64,000 bases of DNA from Carnegiea gigantea (Eukaryota; Streptophyta; Magnoliopsida; Caryophyllales; Cactaceae), in contig JAKOGI010000342.1 in assembly GCA_029747015.1 (NCBI GenBank), positions 87,501-151,500 on the forward strand. Reading direction: 5' to 3'. Of this stretch, positions 1-10,289 are shown piece after piece. Both the position numbers and the translations under genes were made by a program. The notes below the pieces were generated by a model. That model saw only the letters and a program-made list of their open reading frames with translations, made no database searches and was not told the DNA's origin. How positions within the stretch are numbered: position 1 is the stretch's first letter; every line of letters begins with the position of its first letter.

Positions 1-1335
1 CATCTCTGAATAAAATGTGCCAAATTGAACTTACAAATTTTTTTGCAGATTTTTTATCCACAAACGTTTTATCTTTCACCTTGCAGTGGGTGTCCTTAAA
101 CAATTCCTCACATGTGGGCTTCCTACCTAATGCTTTGCCCTAAAGAGAAAAAAAAAAGTAACCAGCTATTAAATATAAAATAAGAACGAGAACCCTAACT
201 CATACCATACATTATATATAAGAAATACGCTTTTTAATAATCACATTCCTTACCAGGCATCTTTTCCTTTCACTAATCGGAATTGAGCCACATGTATGTA
301 ACGAAGGACCAAAACCTTCATCATCACTCAACCGATTCTTTTTATTTTGTTGGCTCAATTTCTTGAACTTGTCATCCTCAGTCCAATGTTTAAGCATCTC
401 ATTCCAAACACTAGGTGGTAACCACTTCGGCTTTTTGTTGTAGTTTCTGGCATATCCAAGAATGTCCCTAAGTCGAGCTGCCCCTCTGTACTCAAAGTTA
501 CGCCGTATCTGGGCTTCATTGTCTGGATGCCAGTAGTAGTATTTCTGTGCCAAAGTTGAAGTATATTAGTAATTGAACATCTCAAACAGTCCAATGACAA
601 CTTTGAAATTCATTGTACAGAAAATTAACCTTGAATTCATTAAACCATATATCTCTATGAGATTGTGGAACTTCTCCCCACGTGGTCCAAGCACGTGGGT
701 ACTTACCTGCAAAACTTTCCACAATTTTCTGAACTACACCCTGATATGGAACAAAACTAAGAACAAAAAAAGAATTTGTTAAAAGTAATTACTGTAGACA
801 TTAAAAAAATATGATTAGTGAAGAAGTTACAAAGTTTGTAATGAGCTAACGTGTCACCATCGGGTTGTAAATATATCTTATTAATGGTACTTGCCGTTTC
901 ACTATCAGGTGCAGGACTGTGTCTATCTCTTCCTACCCCTTCATTTTGGACTCCTTCGTTGTGCACTGAGTGGCTTGGCATTCTAGGTTGCCCCATCATC
1001 TGATTACCGTTGAAATGTGGACTAACAGTGCCAAACTGTTGATAAAGTAATGGAGTAGCTGAAGTACCACCCATGTATGGAATATTGGGTTGGATTGGTG
1101 TCTGCATACCCGCACCGAAAAAAGGTGGTTGCATATGGGGTTGCTCATTCATACTACCGTAATAATTTCCGAATGGTTGAGTTGGATCAAGCAAACCTCC
1201 AAACATTCCATTGAAAGTGTTTGTTTCATAGTTTTGATCAGCAGGATCATACTGTGGAGTCGGTTGTGGTGCTCCTCTACCCGCATCATTCCTAACCGTT
1301 CAACCACGACCACGTCCACCATTGAGTCCAGACAT
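1..1335 (-). pseudogene. TNPA-like protein with Transposase_24 (plant Ptta/En/Spm) domain, partial
   Basis: Second gene of the CACTA element. The start is ATG at 1335-1333, followed by a Gly/Arg-rich N terminus (MSGLNGGRGRG) and an in-frame TGA. A Pro/Gln/Gly/Met-rich stretch (1206-840) follows. Later exons carry the domain: about 720-622 (VVQKIVESFAGKYP, WTTWGEVP, IWFNEFK) and 553-212 (KYYYWHPDNEAQIRRNFEYR, KPKWLPPSVWNEM, NRLSDDEG). About 145-1 continues with GKALGRKPTCEELF and a Lys-rich tail. The exon ending at WFNEFK is followed by GT at 621-620. In En/Spm the equivalent protein binds subterminal repeats; that this one binds the 7.54-7.9 kb array is inference. The C terminus lies outside the window. 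Confidence 0.82.
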
Positions 1336-1494
1336 CTAACAAATAAGAACAAAATAAAAAAAATACAACCGCACCAATATTTATAGTATTGTCAGTGAAA
1401 AAATTACATGACATATGTGCAATTGTTTTTCTGGGTTTGCAATTAAGAAAAACTCCATACACAGACATAAATATCCATACATCGAAAATATTAA

Positions 1495-2270
1495 ATCAAT
1501 CATTGTGGGACACATCGTCATCGTCATCATCATCATCTTTGCAATGCCATATTTTCATCATCATAATCATCATCAGTGTCTTCAGGTTCATCCTCCCATT
1601 CACCTTCTTCATCCTCGTCATCACCATTCCCATCATGATCATCACCCCAATCATGTCCATCAACATCATCAGCTTGTGCAGTTTCATCAACTAATATTGT
1701 CGCTATTACATTATCCACATTTATGGTTGTCATTCCAAACTACCGATAGGCAAGTTCTAGATTATTCTTATCTTTAGGAGCACCGCGAGGTTTGTTTGGT
1801 ATAGCTACCCACCAATTCGCTTTTTCTGATATCCCCTTGGGGTATTTAACATATACCACTCGGGTTGCAGTATCAGCAAATATGAATGGGTCGAACTTTC
1901 TGTAGCGTCTAGTATGATTAACCTCGGGATATGAGGTAAATTTAGGATAACGTAGCCCTCGAGGAATATCCGGGTCAAACCACTCACAATTGAAAAGTAT
2001 ACATTTTTTAATTGGCTCACCCGTAAATTCAACACGAATAATTTCGTAAAGTACGCCATAATAATCCCCTGTTACTTCATCACCTTCGCCAACTCCTTTG
2101 ACACACACGCCACAATTATATGTTGCTTTACCTGAATTTCTAGCCTTGGTATGAAACCGATAACCATTAACTTTATACCCAAAAAAACATTCCACTACCA
2201 TAATCGGTCCATGAGATAAGTTTACCAGAAAATCATGCCTCTCATCATTAAACACCCGATAAGAATTGGC
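1495..2270 (-). pseudogene. CACTA transposase, DUF4216 exon with acidic tail
   Basis: Last visible exon of the TNP2-type gene. It starts at 2270 after an acceptor (TTTCATAG) and reads in frame from the preceding exon. It contains a DUF4216-type region: VNLSHGPIMVVECFFGYKVN, RFHTKARNSGKATYNCGVCV, DYYGVLYEIIRVEF, LFNCEWFD and ADTATRVVYVKYP. A TAG at about 1740 interrupts the frame. Beyond it the same frame runs into an Asp/Glu-rich tail encoded by a GAT-rich microsatellite (1735-1500). DUF4216 typically sits C-terminal in plant CACTA transposases; its function is not established. The stop could be a real end, but the acidic tail in the same frame suggests a nonsense mutation. Confidence 0.8.
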
Positions 2271-2355
2271 CTATGAAAAAAAACAAAAGTAATCCCCTTT
2301 AGAGTTAGAAAAATATTTTACAGGAGTTGAAGATTACTTAAGAAAAATTACTTAC

Positions 2356-2455
2356 ATTATACTCAAACCATTGTGCAAAATTTGCCTCAATAAACAAGTC
2401 AACTTCCACATCACTCGCGTTTGGATTATGGCCACGAAATTGATGTCTGAACCAA
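2356..2455 (-). pseudogene. CACTA transposase, small internal exon between DUF4218 and DUF4216
   Basis: A 100-bp exon too short to appear as a free-standing ORF. An acceptor (CATTACAG) precedes 2455 and a donor (GTAAGT) follows 2356. It encodes WFRHQFRGHNPNASDVEVDL followed by FIEANFAQWFEYN. Joined to the exon ending at 2544 it continues PYL-D-WFRHQF without a frame break, and joined to the exon starting at 2270 it continues EYN-ANSYRVF. The two introns are 88 bp (2456-2543) and 85 bp (2271-2355). The clean splice consensus shows that this part of the gene was recently structured to be spliced. Confidence 0.78.
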
Positions 2456-2543
2456 CTGTAATGTTTAACGAATGAAATTAAATAATTATTACTGAACAAT
2501 TAGTAAGTATTCAAATGAAACTTTCAGTAACTGATATACTTAC

Positions 2544-3609
2544 TCCAAATATGGTTGCACTTCATCACAATTCAGTAAAATGTGAAGACGTGCGACACGA
2601 TACTCAGGTTCAGTAAGATATCTTCTTCCTCGTTTTCCAAACGGAGTACCCTTACCGTTGAACACTGAAAGAGTTCGCATTTGTCGTTCGGGTTGTTGCA
2701 GATCCTCATTACGCCCAATACTCGGGCAATGCAAGTTTGATTCAAAATAATACTCAGCGAAATGTTTGATCTCAAATGCTAAGTATGCGTTAACCATAGA
2801 TGCCTCCACACAAGCTTTATTCTTTGCCGTAGGCTTCATCCAACCAAAGTACCTCTCAAAAGGATACATCCATCGATATTGAATAGGACCACCCAACAAA
2901 GCTTCTTCGGCTAAATGAATGGGCAAATGTTCTATGACATTCCAAAATCCAGGCGAAAAAATTGTCTCCAACTTACAAAGAATTATAGCAATGTTCTTGT
3001 TCATCTCTTCCAGCATGCTCACGTGTAACTCACTGGAGCATAAGTTTCTGAAAAACTCACTCAATTCGACCAAGGGTCCCAACACATCTTCCGGAAGAGC
3101 AGCAAAAGCTACTGGAAGAAGATTCTCCAGGAACACATGATGATCATGACTTTTCATATTTTGCAACTTTGTATTAGATGGATCCACCCAATTTCCCACA
3201 TTAGAACAATAACCATCAGGCACATGAACCTCTCGCAACCATTGATAGATAGCCCTTTTTTGAGGAAATGACAGTGCAAACTTAGCTTTTGGCTTACACA
3301 ATCTATCAGTTAACCCTCTTGTAACCAAGTTCAACTCTTGCCTACTACACAGAATGGACATATCCATTCTTGCTTTGATATCGTCCTTTTTCTTCCGGGC
3401 ACATCCATCACTGTGTTTATAATATTTTCACTGAAATTTTTCTCTATATGCATAACATCAAGGTTATGCCTCAGAAGTTGACGCTTCCAATACGGCAACT
3501 TCCAAAAGATACTTTGTTTTGTCCAATTACGTTCATTTTTCTCAAATCCCGGAATTTGAAAATGGATATCTTCAGTCACTTTAGGTAATGTCGACACTAT
3601 TTCAGACAA
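2544..3609 (-). pseudogene. CACTA transposase, DUF4218 region
   Basis: Middle of the TNP2-type transposase gene. Residues encoded at 3609-3370 include QIPGFEKNERNWTKQSIFW, YWKRQLLRHNLDVMHIEKN and ENIINTVMDVPG. After a small frame shift near 3370 the frame 3367-2544 continues with DUF4218-like sequence: FALSFPQKRAIYQWLREVHV, NMKSHDHHVFLENLLPVAFA, FWNVIEHLPIHLAEEALLGG, RWMYPFERYFGWMKPTAKNK and VEASMVNAYLAFE. The exon ends at a GTAAGT donor at 2543. The family identity is based on recognition of these conserved blocks. Catalytic acidic residues cannot be assigned with confidence from this alone. Confidence 0.85.
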
Positions 3610-5114
3610 TATTTCACCAGAAATCCTTTGGGGAGGGCCAATGTCTATGGTCTTTCCTTTACGGAACGCAACTTTATTAGCTCTAAAGCAATGATTTCAA
3701 GGCAAGAACTGACGATGGCAATCAAACCAAGAGGGCTTTCGGCTATGCTATAACTGGAATGCACAATTTTGGTTCATACAAACCAGACATGCTAACAACC
3801 CATGAGTACTCCAATCGGATAACATACCATATGCAGAAAAATCATTAATTGTCCACATCAACGCGACATGCAATCTAAAAGTTTCCCCGCATGAAACATC
3901 AAATGTATCAACCCCAACATCCCATAGCATTTTCAACTCATCAATTAAGGGTTGCAAGTACACATCAATCCTATTCTTCAGATTTGTTGGGCCTGGAATA
4001 AGATAACTTAAAAACATGCATGGGGTTGTCATACACATATCTGGAGGCAATTTGTAAGGTGCAACTACAATTGGCCACACAGAATATGCTCTTCTAGATA
4101 TGGAAAATGGTGTGAAACCATCAGCATAAAGACCTAACCTTATATTTCGAGGCTCTGCTGTGAAATTCAGATACTTTTGATCAAAATGCTTCCAAGCTAA
4201 TCCATCCGACGGATGCCGGAGAACACCTGATTCTTAGCGGTGCTCATGATGCCATCTCATATGGACGACAGTCCTTTTCGACGCATAAAGTCATTGCAAT
4301 CTTGGGATTAAAGGCAGGTAGTGCATTTTGCATATGAAACAACCTTATTACCTCGTTGGTTGGATTTCTTTGGTAAATATCTTGTATGTCCACAAAATTT
4401 GCATGCGGACATCCCCTCATCCTGTTTATAATAAAGCATGCAACCGTTCGGACAACAATCAATTTCCTGAACATCCATACCTAAATCTCTCACTTTCCTG
4501 AGTTGCTGATGATAATTTTTTGGAATGCCACTTTCAGAAGGGCATATGTCTTTCATCAGGTCAACAACTTCATTGAAGCAACGTTGAGACATGTTGTTCC
4601 CCGATTTAATACTAAGCAGTCTCATAGATGTTTCAAGTTCAGTTATGTTGCACCCTTCATACAACGGTTTTTGGGCAGACTCAAGCATAGTATAAAATGC
4701 CTTAGGATTTGCGTCCTGATGGCTACTCATGTTTATTTGATTAGCTTGGAAGGCAGCATGAAGCATGTTCTCCATATGATTATGATCGGTGTGATCGTAA
4801 TCAAAATTCATAGAATGTGAACTACTTGCACCCCCTACTTCCGAATTATTTTCTTCCCCATGACTTGTCCAATACCAATAATTCTTCACAAACCCCTTTT
4901 CATACAAATGAGACTTTACAACATCATGTGTAAAATATTGCATATTTTTGCACTTCGCACATGGACATCTATAAACTCCATTAACTCTATACTCCTCTTG
5001 ATTTCGTGCAAATTCATCAAACATATTAATTCCCATCAACCACTCATCTCTAAGTCCATGTCCATTAAGATTTCTTCTTCTATACATCCATTGACAATGC
5101 AACGGCCCATCCAT
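3610..5114 (-). pseudogene. CACTA TNP2-like transposase, N-terminal and Transposase_21 region
   Basis: 5' part of the transposase gene. The likely start is ATG at 5114-5112. The N-terminal transposase-associated domain shows WMYRRRNLNGHGLRDEW, FARNQEEYRVNGVYRCPCAK and HDVVKSHLYEKGF. Next come a Cys-rich segment (EIDCCPNGCMLYYKQ, SACKFCGHTRY) and the Transposase_21 blocks: HPSDGLAWKHFD, RNIRLGLYADGFTPF, WPIVVAPYKLPPDMCM, LIPGPTNLKNRIDVYLQPLI and WTINDFSAYGMLSDWSTHG. The frame shifts near 4310 and there are stops near 4235 and 3748. Homology runs through both breaks, so this is one damaged gene rather than several. It would have encoded the element's main transposase. Confidence 0.87.
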
Positions 5115-7540
5115 ATCTTGCTAATATGATTGCCTTAACTGTTATGTAAACTACAACCAATTATAATAAAAATTTTTTAGAAATCTATTTAACCAGTTCA
5201 ACATATATATATATATATATTACATAAAAATATATTTTATAATATGTTATAATATATACTTAACATTCTTATAATATTTTACTCCATTTGTTCAAATAAA
5301 TAAACTTGATAAATAAACTTAAAATTGAATGTAATTCACATCCATATTTTACGACACAAATAAAGTACTTATTAAACCAACCAAATCATCCGAACAATTA
5401 ATCATCTCCCAAGAAAAAAACATTATTCACATACTTACCAAAAATTAATATACATAACAAATCGAATATAAAACGAACATACTTAACATTCTTAAAACAT
5501 TTAGTAAAACAAAACATATATTACACATGCTTACACACTCACTACTATTTCTAATATTCAAATCAACATACATTACATATTAAATTAGAGTTATATTATA
5601 CTTGTTTCTTATCAAAATAAGTTCTCACAAAACCTAAAATATAACAATTAATAGAATTAAACATACAAAAAATAAATTCAGCATAACAATATTATTTAAT
5701 ATCTACATATGCCTCAATAAGCATCAACCACAAATTAAACACCTTATTATGCACTTCATCTAATTGAACAAACTCAACCGAAAATAACGAACAACTATTA
5801 ACATACTTAGCAAATTTAAATCAATCTATACCTAACATACCTAAATTCTGCAAAAATATAACAAAAATTCTTCATCTATAGAACAAATTATAAAAAATTA
5901 AATCATACCTCAAAAAACATTTATGCCTAACATATTTAACATTTTATAATAAACAAACAATTATTGCAGACCCACATACTTAACATGTTTTATTCCACTT
6001 ATTCTAATATACATATTTAATAAATTAAATAAAAAACTAACGTTATTCAAATTTATATTGAACAGAAAAAATAAATTATTCAAACTAAACAAATTATAAA
6101 AAATTAAATCATACCTCAAAAAACATTCATGCCTAACATATTTAACATTTTATAATAAACAAACTTGTTTCATTTAAATTATTCACTTTAATAAAACATA
6201 ATATACATGCTTAACATATTTAACATTTTCAAGTAACCAAATAATTATTGCAGATCTACATACTTAACATGTTTTACTCCACTTATTCTAATATACATAT
6301 TTAATAAATTAAATAAAAAAGTAACGTTATAAAAATTAAAATTCAACGGAAAAATTAATTATTCAAACTAAACAAATTATAAAAAATTAAATCATACCTC
6401 AAAAAACATTCATGCCTAACATATTTAACATTTGACAATAAACAAACTTGTTTTATTTAAATTATTCACATTAATAAAACATAATATACATGCTTAACAT
6501 ATTTAACATTTTCAAATAACCAAATAATTATTGCATATCTACATACTGAACATGTTTTACTTCACTTATTCTAAAAAACTAACGTTATATAAATTTATAT
6601 TCAATGGAAAAAATAAATTATTCAAACTAAACATTCATGCCTAACATATTTAACATTTGATAATAAACAAACTTGTTTTATTTAAATTATTCACTTTAAT
6701 AAAACATAATATACATGCTTAACATATTTAACGTTTTCAAATAACCAAATAATTATTGCAGATCTACATACCGAACACGTTTTACTTCACTTATTTTAAA
6801 AAACTAACGTTATATAAATTTATATTCAATGGAAAAAATAAATTATTCAAACTCAACAAATTATAAAAAATTAAATCATACCTCAAAAAACATTCATGCC
6901 TAACATATTTAACATTTGATAATAAACAAACTTGTTTCATTTAAATTATTCACTTTAATAAAACATAATATACATGCTTAACATATTTAACATTTTTAAA
7001 TAACCAAATAATTATTGCAGATCCACATACTTAACATGCTTTACTCCACTTATTCTAATATACATATTTAATAAATTAAATAAAAAACTAACATTATTCA
7101 AATTTATATTCAACGGAAAAAAAAAATTATTCAAACTAAACAAACATGCTTCTGCTAATTTTCATATACCCAAAAAATGAACATCACATATCAAATTAAC
7201 ACAACTTAAAAGCGCAACAATTCTACTAACCGTCACACACCCGAAAAATCAATCAGATTACAGACGGTGACGGCACTAGCGGTGGCACTGGCAGCGGCAA
7301 AACGTGAAAAACAAAGACCGTAAAAAATATCAATTAACTTAACAATTTCAATTTCAAACAATAAATTAAGCAAAAATATCACTTACTGGTAAATTTTTCG
7401 ATGACAAAAACCTTGAAATCTCACTTTCTCTCTCTTCCTCCTCCTCCCTCTCTCTCTTTTCGAACAGCTTTCTCACTCTATTTCTCAAAATACCGTTTGA
7501 AATTTCACCCTCCCCCCAATTTAAAGCCGGGCAAACTAGG
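5115..7540. other. AT-rich 5' noncoding region of the CACTA element
   Basis: No coding sequence is supported here. It includes an (AT)n run at 5203-5220, an AT-rich leader, the tandem array described separately, a short GC-rich patch at 7263-7305 with repeated GGTGGCACT/GGCACTAGC-like words, and a pyrimidine-rich (CTCT) stretch at 7425-7465. Its position upstream of the transposase start makes it the promoter and leader side of the element. No core promoter could be fixed. Confidence 0.6.
5880..7140. repeat. AT-rich imperfect tandem array, about five units of 200-285 bp
   Basis: The block ATGCCTAACATATTTAACAT recurs at about 5931, 6129, 6412, 6637 and 6896. Other shared blocks recur in the same order: AATTATTGCAGATCTACATA, AAACATAATATACATGCTTA and TTATAAAAAATTAAATCATA. 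Spacings are about 198, 283, 225 and 259 bp, the differences coming from internal deletions. The array ends near 7140. There is no spacer/repeat alternation, so it is not CRISPR-like. It lies between transposase gene and terminus of the CACTA element. Confidence 0.8.
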
Positions 7541-7905
7541 AAGCTCGAGATCCGCGCCGAACTCCGACGGAATCACCGACGGATTCCGACGGATTCCGGC
7601 GGGTTCCGACGGAATGCTCGAGATCCGCGCCGAACTCCGACGGAATCACCGACGGATTCCGGCGGATTCTGATGGAATTCCGTCGCAATTTCCGTCGGAA
7701 TCCGGGAAATCCGACGGAAATCCCGTCGAACAACCCGAATTTCGATGGAATTCCGTCGGAATTTCCGTCCGATTTTCCGACGGAATATTCTTCCGTCGTA
7801 AAATCCATCGAAAATTTAAAATTCCGTCGAAATTCGTCTGAAATTCCGTCGGTTTGTCAGCAATTTTTCCGACGCTATCTGACGCGTCGCTTTGTCCGTC
7901 GGAGC
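7541..7905. repeat. Subterminal array of CCGTCGGA/TCCGACGG motifs
   Basis: A GC-richer block in which TCCGACGGA, TTCCGTCGGA and close variants occur more than a dozen times in both orientations, often as short inverted pairs (for example GGAATTCCGTCGGAATTTCC). The left part has a direct duplication of about 73 bp starting with GCTCGAGATCCGCGCCGA at 7543 and 7616. In CACTA elements, subterminal arrays of short motifs are the binding sites of the TNPA-type protein. The motif-rich open frames here are artefacts of the repeat. Confidence 0.85.
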
Positions 7906-7912
7906 TGAGCAA

Positions 7913-7925
7913 CGTTTTTGTAGTA
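7913..7925 (-). repeat. Terminal inverted repeat end of the CACTA element
   Basis: Reads CGTTTTTGTAGTA on the plus strand, i.e. TACTACAAAAACG from the element's outside, one base from the CACTACAAAAA consensus. The partner end is not in the window. LTR-like flanking sequence starts within three bases, as expected after a 3-bp target duplication. Confidence 0.65.
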
Positions 7926-7926
7926 C

Positions 7927-8063
7927 GTGGAGGTAATTAGGTCCATAAATATCCAATTCGAGGAGGATTAATTGTTACATTAGTGGGGCAAGTAGCCAAC
8001 AAGGGGCTTATAAAATATCCTAGAAAAATAAATCAGATGCTAAGATAATTATAATTAAGATCA
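7927..8063 (-). repeat. LTR fragment (3' side), truncated by the CACTA insertion
   Basis: Homologous to 10151-10287 over its whole length. Homology starts immediately after the CACTA terminus and stops after ATAATTAAG. No polypurine tract is recognisable just to its right. Confidence 0.6.
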
Positions 8064-8349
8064 CTCAACGACTCATTGTGCTAAAAGTATCACCCTTCAT
8101 GAACATGTATGAATTGTTGAAGGATTTATGAGACACTCCAATGGGATGAAAGATCTTTCCAACATTTAAGAGTCTATTAAAATTTTAACATACTCTTCAC
8201 AACTCATCTCATAAGGAATTCTCTTATCATTCACAAGCTTCACCTGTCAAGACTTACTTTTGAGGGGAAAGGAGTTGAATGATCTTTGTGTCATCAAAGG
8301 TGAGAGTTTCACATTTGGCTTGGAAGTGCAAATGATTTCCCTGTGAGCT

Positions 8350-9200
8350 TTAATTTTTGTGGGGTTTGAGCTTAGGGATGATTTAGAAGATTGAGAATAA
8401 GAGTTTGGACATTGAAGTTAGATTCCTCATGAAAGATTATCTTGGGACCAATTTTTAATGGCCTCCTAAAAATTAGACACCAAGCATCTGTGGAAAACAT
8501 GTCATGTATAGCCTTATTCCTCAACTTACGCATCGAAAATGAAAGTAGAGCTTCCTTAATGGTGTTCATGTTAATTGTCAAATTGGGAATATGAGGACGA
8601 TAAAAGTGAGATTGAGGGATAATAACCTCCAAATTAGGTTTTGATTCAACTTCTTTCTGTTTAAGATCCAAAAGGATCTCATTTTATTCCTTGGCCTCTT
8701 CTTGAGCCTTCATAGGCCCTTCTTCTTTTTGAACTTGAACTTGAACCTCCATAATTTTTTCGAAAGAAAAAACTAGTGTAAAATCCATTTGAATGGGAGT
8801 TTTAACGGGGGTCTCATTCATAGGCAAGCTTTCTCTTGTTTCATCAAAACCCAAAAGAGGCTCATTTTCTTCTTGAACAAATATCTTTTCTTGGAGAAAA
8901 ATTATTTTTTCTTCGAAGAGTTCTTCTTTAATGAGTTGATATGGGTTCAATAATACATCAATGTGTGACCTAAGCTTACTCCAAGTCTTGATTTTGGGCT
9001 TACGTTGAAGATTTCTCTTCCTCCTAAGGCATTTAAACCAATAGTAGGCATAACTTTGGAGTTTTTAAGTAGCTATCAAAAAACTCTCTTAATGGGAACA
9101 TTCTTTATCCCTCAAAAAAATCTTCAAGTGTTTAGACCCATCTCAAATAAATGGTAGGACCTAAGCTAATACCATCAAAACAAGGAGGCTCTTTGATGAC
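8350..9200 (-). pseudogene. gag-like remnant of the partial Ty3 element
   Basis: On the minus strand, around 9130-8950, broken frames read YLRWV, TLEDFFEG, WFKCLRRKRNLQRKPKIKTW and SKLRSHI. This fits the retrotransposon gag pattern (a Tyr/Leu-Trp motif, then K-I-x-T-W). Downstream frames 8950-8684 (Glu-rich, ELFEEKIIFLQEK) and 8671-8372 (SHFYRPHIPNLTIN) are open but not recognised. They occupy the gag C-terminal or linker position. A zinc knuckle is not visible. Several stops break the region. Confidence 0.55.
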
Positions 9201-9671
9201 CTTCTTCTTTTGAGCAATTTGCTTGCTAAGCTTTCTTACTTGAGCTTGAAGCTTAACAATGGCCCTATGTATGTCATAGGCTTGTTAAGAAGCACCTCCT
9301 TCATTGACCATGGTTTGTCGCAGTTTGCAAGGTGAAATGAAAGAAAAAGATGGAAACAGGGGAAGCATGTGCATGCTAAGGGTGGCACGAACAACAAATA
9401 GTGAAAAGGCGATGGCATGGTTATGCTCCGTGGCATGGGGTGCGTATGTCAAGGTCAAAATTTCAAAGTGCAGGATTTTTGCATGGGGGCACCAAGTGGC
9501 ACAGTATGGCAGTGCTAAATTTCTGGTTTTGTTTTTTTGATAGTTTTTTGCTTTTATTGTAAAGTTTAGGGTTTTGTTTGTGTTGGGGATTGTATTGGCG
9601 CTATTTTGGGAACTTTGTGGACTAAGAAAGGTTAATGAAGAAAGAGAAATAAACCAAAGGTAGGGCCTTTT

Positions 9672-9684
9672 GGCTTTGATACCA
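9672..9684 (-). other. Primer-binding site, initiator-Met tRNA type
   Basis: The reverse complement is TGGTATCAAAGCC, close to the TGGTATCAGAGC site used by many plant LTR retrotransposons. It lies two bases inside the presumed LTR edge (9687), as expected for a minus-strand element. Confidence 0.6.
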
Positions 9685-9686
9685 AA

Positions 9687-10287
9687 TGATGCATGGTGAA
9701 TTCATTTAACCAAATAAAGGTGAGAAATCTATGGAGATGTTCCCAAAGAATGTTAACGAGGACCAACTTCCTTGAAGAAGACCCAAGAGAGAGAAAAATC
9801 ACAAAAGAACAATGATAATCCAACAAGATATCAACCTCAAGACAAGATCAACCATCAAGTAAGAAAGATTTTTTTTTTGAATTTTATTTGAGTAAGCTAG
9901 TAACAACAATAATCAAAGGGATATATCTAGGCTAAATGTTAAACCACCACCTAGATTAAATCAATCTAACTTCTAATCCTTCAAAGGACAAAGGAAAAAG
10001 ATTTGGCAGAGTAGGCTTGTAAGCACTAAGGATTAGATTAAAGGGATGAATTCAAATCACGGCCCCCCTCAGAGAAATAAAGAATTTGAGATTTTGAGAA
10101 AAGCACCAGGCTTTAATCTCTTATATCATTCAACAAGTCTATGTTTTTATGGAGGTTATTAGGTCTATAAATACCCAATTGGAGGGGGGCTAGCTATTAT
10201 ATTAGTGGAGCAAGTGGGCTAATAAGGGGCTCACAAAATATCCTAGAAAAATAAATCAAGATGCTAAGATAATTATAATTAAGATGA
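9687..10287 (-). repeat. LTR (5' side) of the partial Ty3 element
   Basis: Begins TGATGCATGG next to the primer site and ends with the block shared with 7927-8063. Its first bases also resemble the LTR edges at 40646 and 56058. The outer end is placed where homology stops and may be a truncation. Confidence 0.5.
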
Positions 10288-10289
10288 GC

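Larger units (their letters stand above)
1..7925 (-). mobile_element. CACTA (En/Spm) DNA transposon, left end outside the window
   Basis: Cut-and-paste transposon of the CACTA superfamily, read right to left. In order from 7925 it shows a terminal motif, a subterminal array of CCGTCGGA-like motifs, a 2.3-kb AT-rich leader with tandem repeats, a TNP2-type transposase gene and a second gene with a Transposase_24 domain that runs off the window. The right terminus reads GTTTTTGTAGTA at 7914-7925, one base from the reverse complement of a CACTA end (TTTTTGTAGTG). Directly beyond it begins sequence homologous to an LTR copy at about 10.15 kb, so the edge is supported independently. The 3-bp target duplication cannot be checked because the other end is missing. 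Both genes are damaged, so the copy is probably inactive. Confidence 0.88.
7926..10289 (-). mobile_element. Partial Ty3/gypsy retrotransposon interrupted by the CACTA element
   Basis: Two blocks about 137 bp long (7927-8063 and 10151-10287) share long identical words such as AATATCCTAGAAAAATAAAT and GCTAAGATAATTATAATTAA and look like LTR fragments. Between them, in minus-strand order, are a primer-binding site next to the right LTR and gag-like coding remains. No protease, reverse transcriptase or integrase is visible, so the element is internally deleted or non-autonomous. Similar LTR sequence (ACTAGTGGAGCAAGTGGACT and flanks) occurs near 56.4 kb in the larger minus-strand element, suggesting the same family. 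The outer limits are uncertain. Confidence 0.6.

Noticed and set aside
1415..1777. His-rich open frame on the plus strand (metal-binding look)
   Set aside because: It is the complement of the GAT-rich microsatellite that encodes the acidic transposase tail.
5880..7140. CRISPR-like repeat array
   Set aside because: Long, variable AT-rich units without constant short repeats and unique spacers, in a plant transposon.
7401..7912. Open frames of 80-146 codons in the CCGTCGGA block
   Set aside because: They arise in several frames and both strands from the motif array, and their translations are repetitive.
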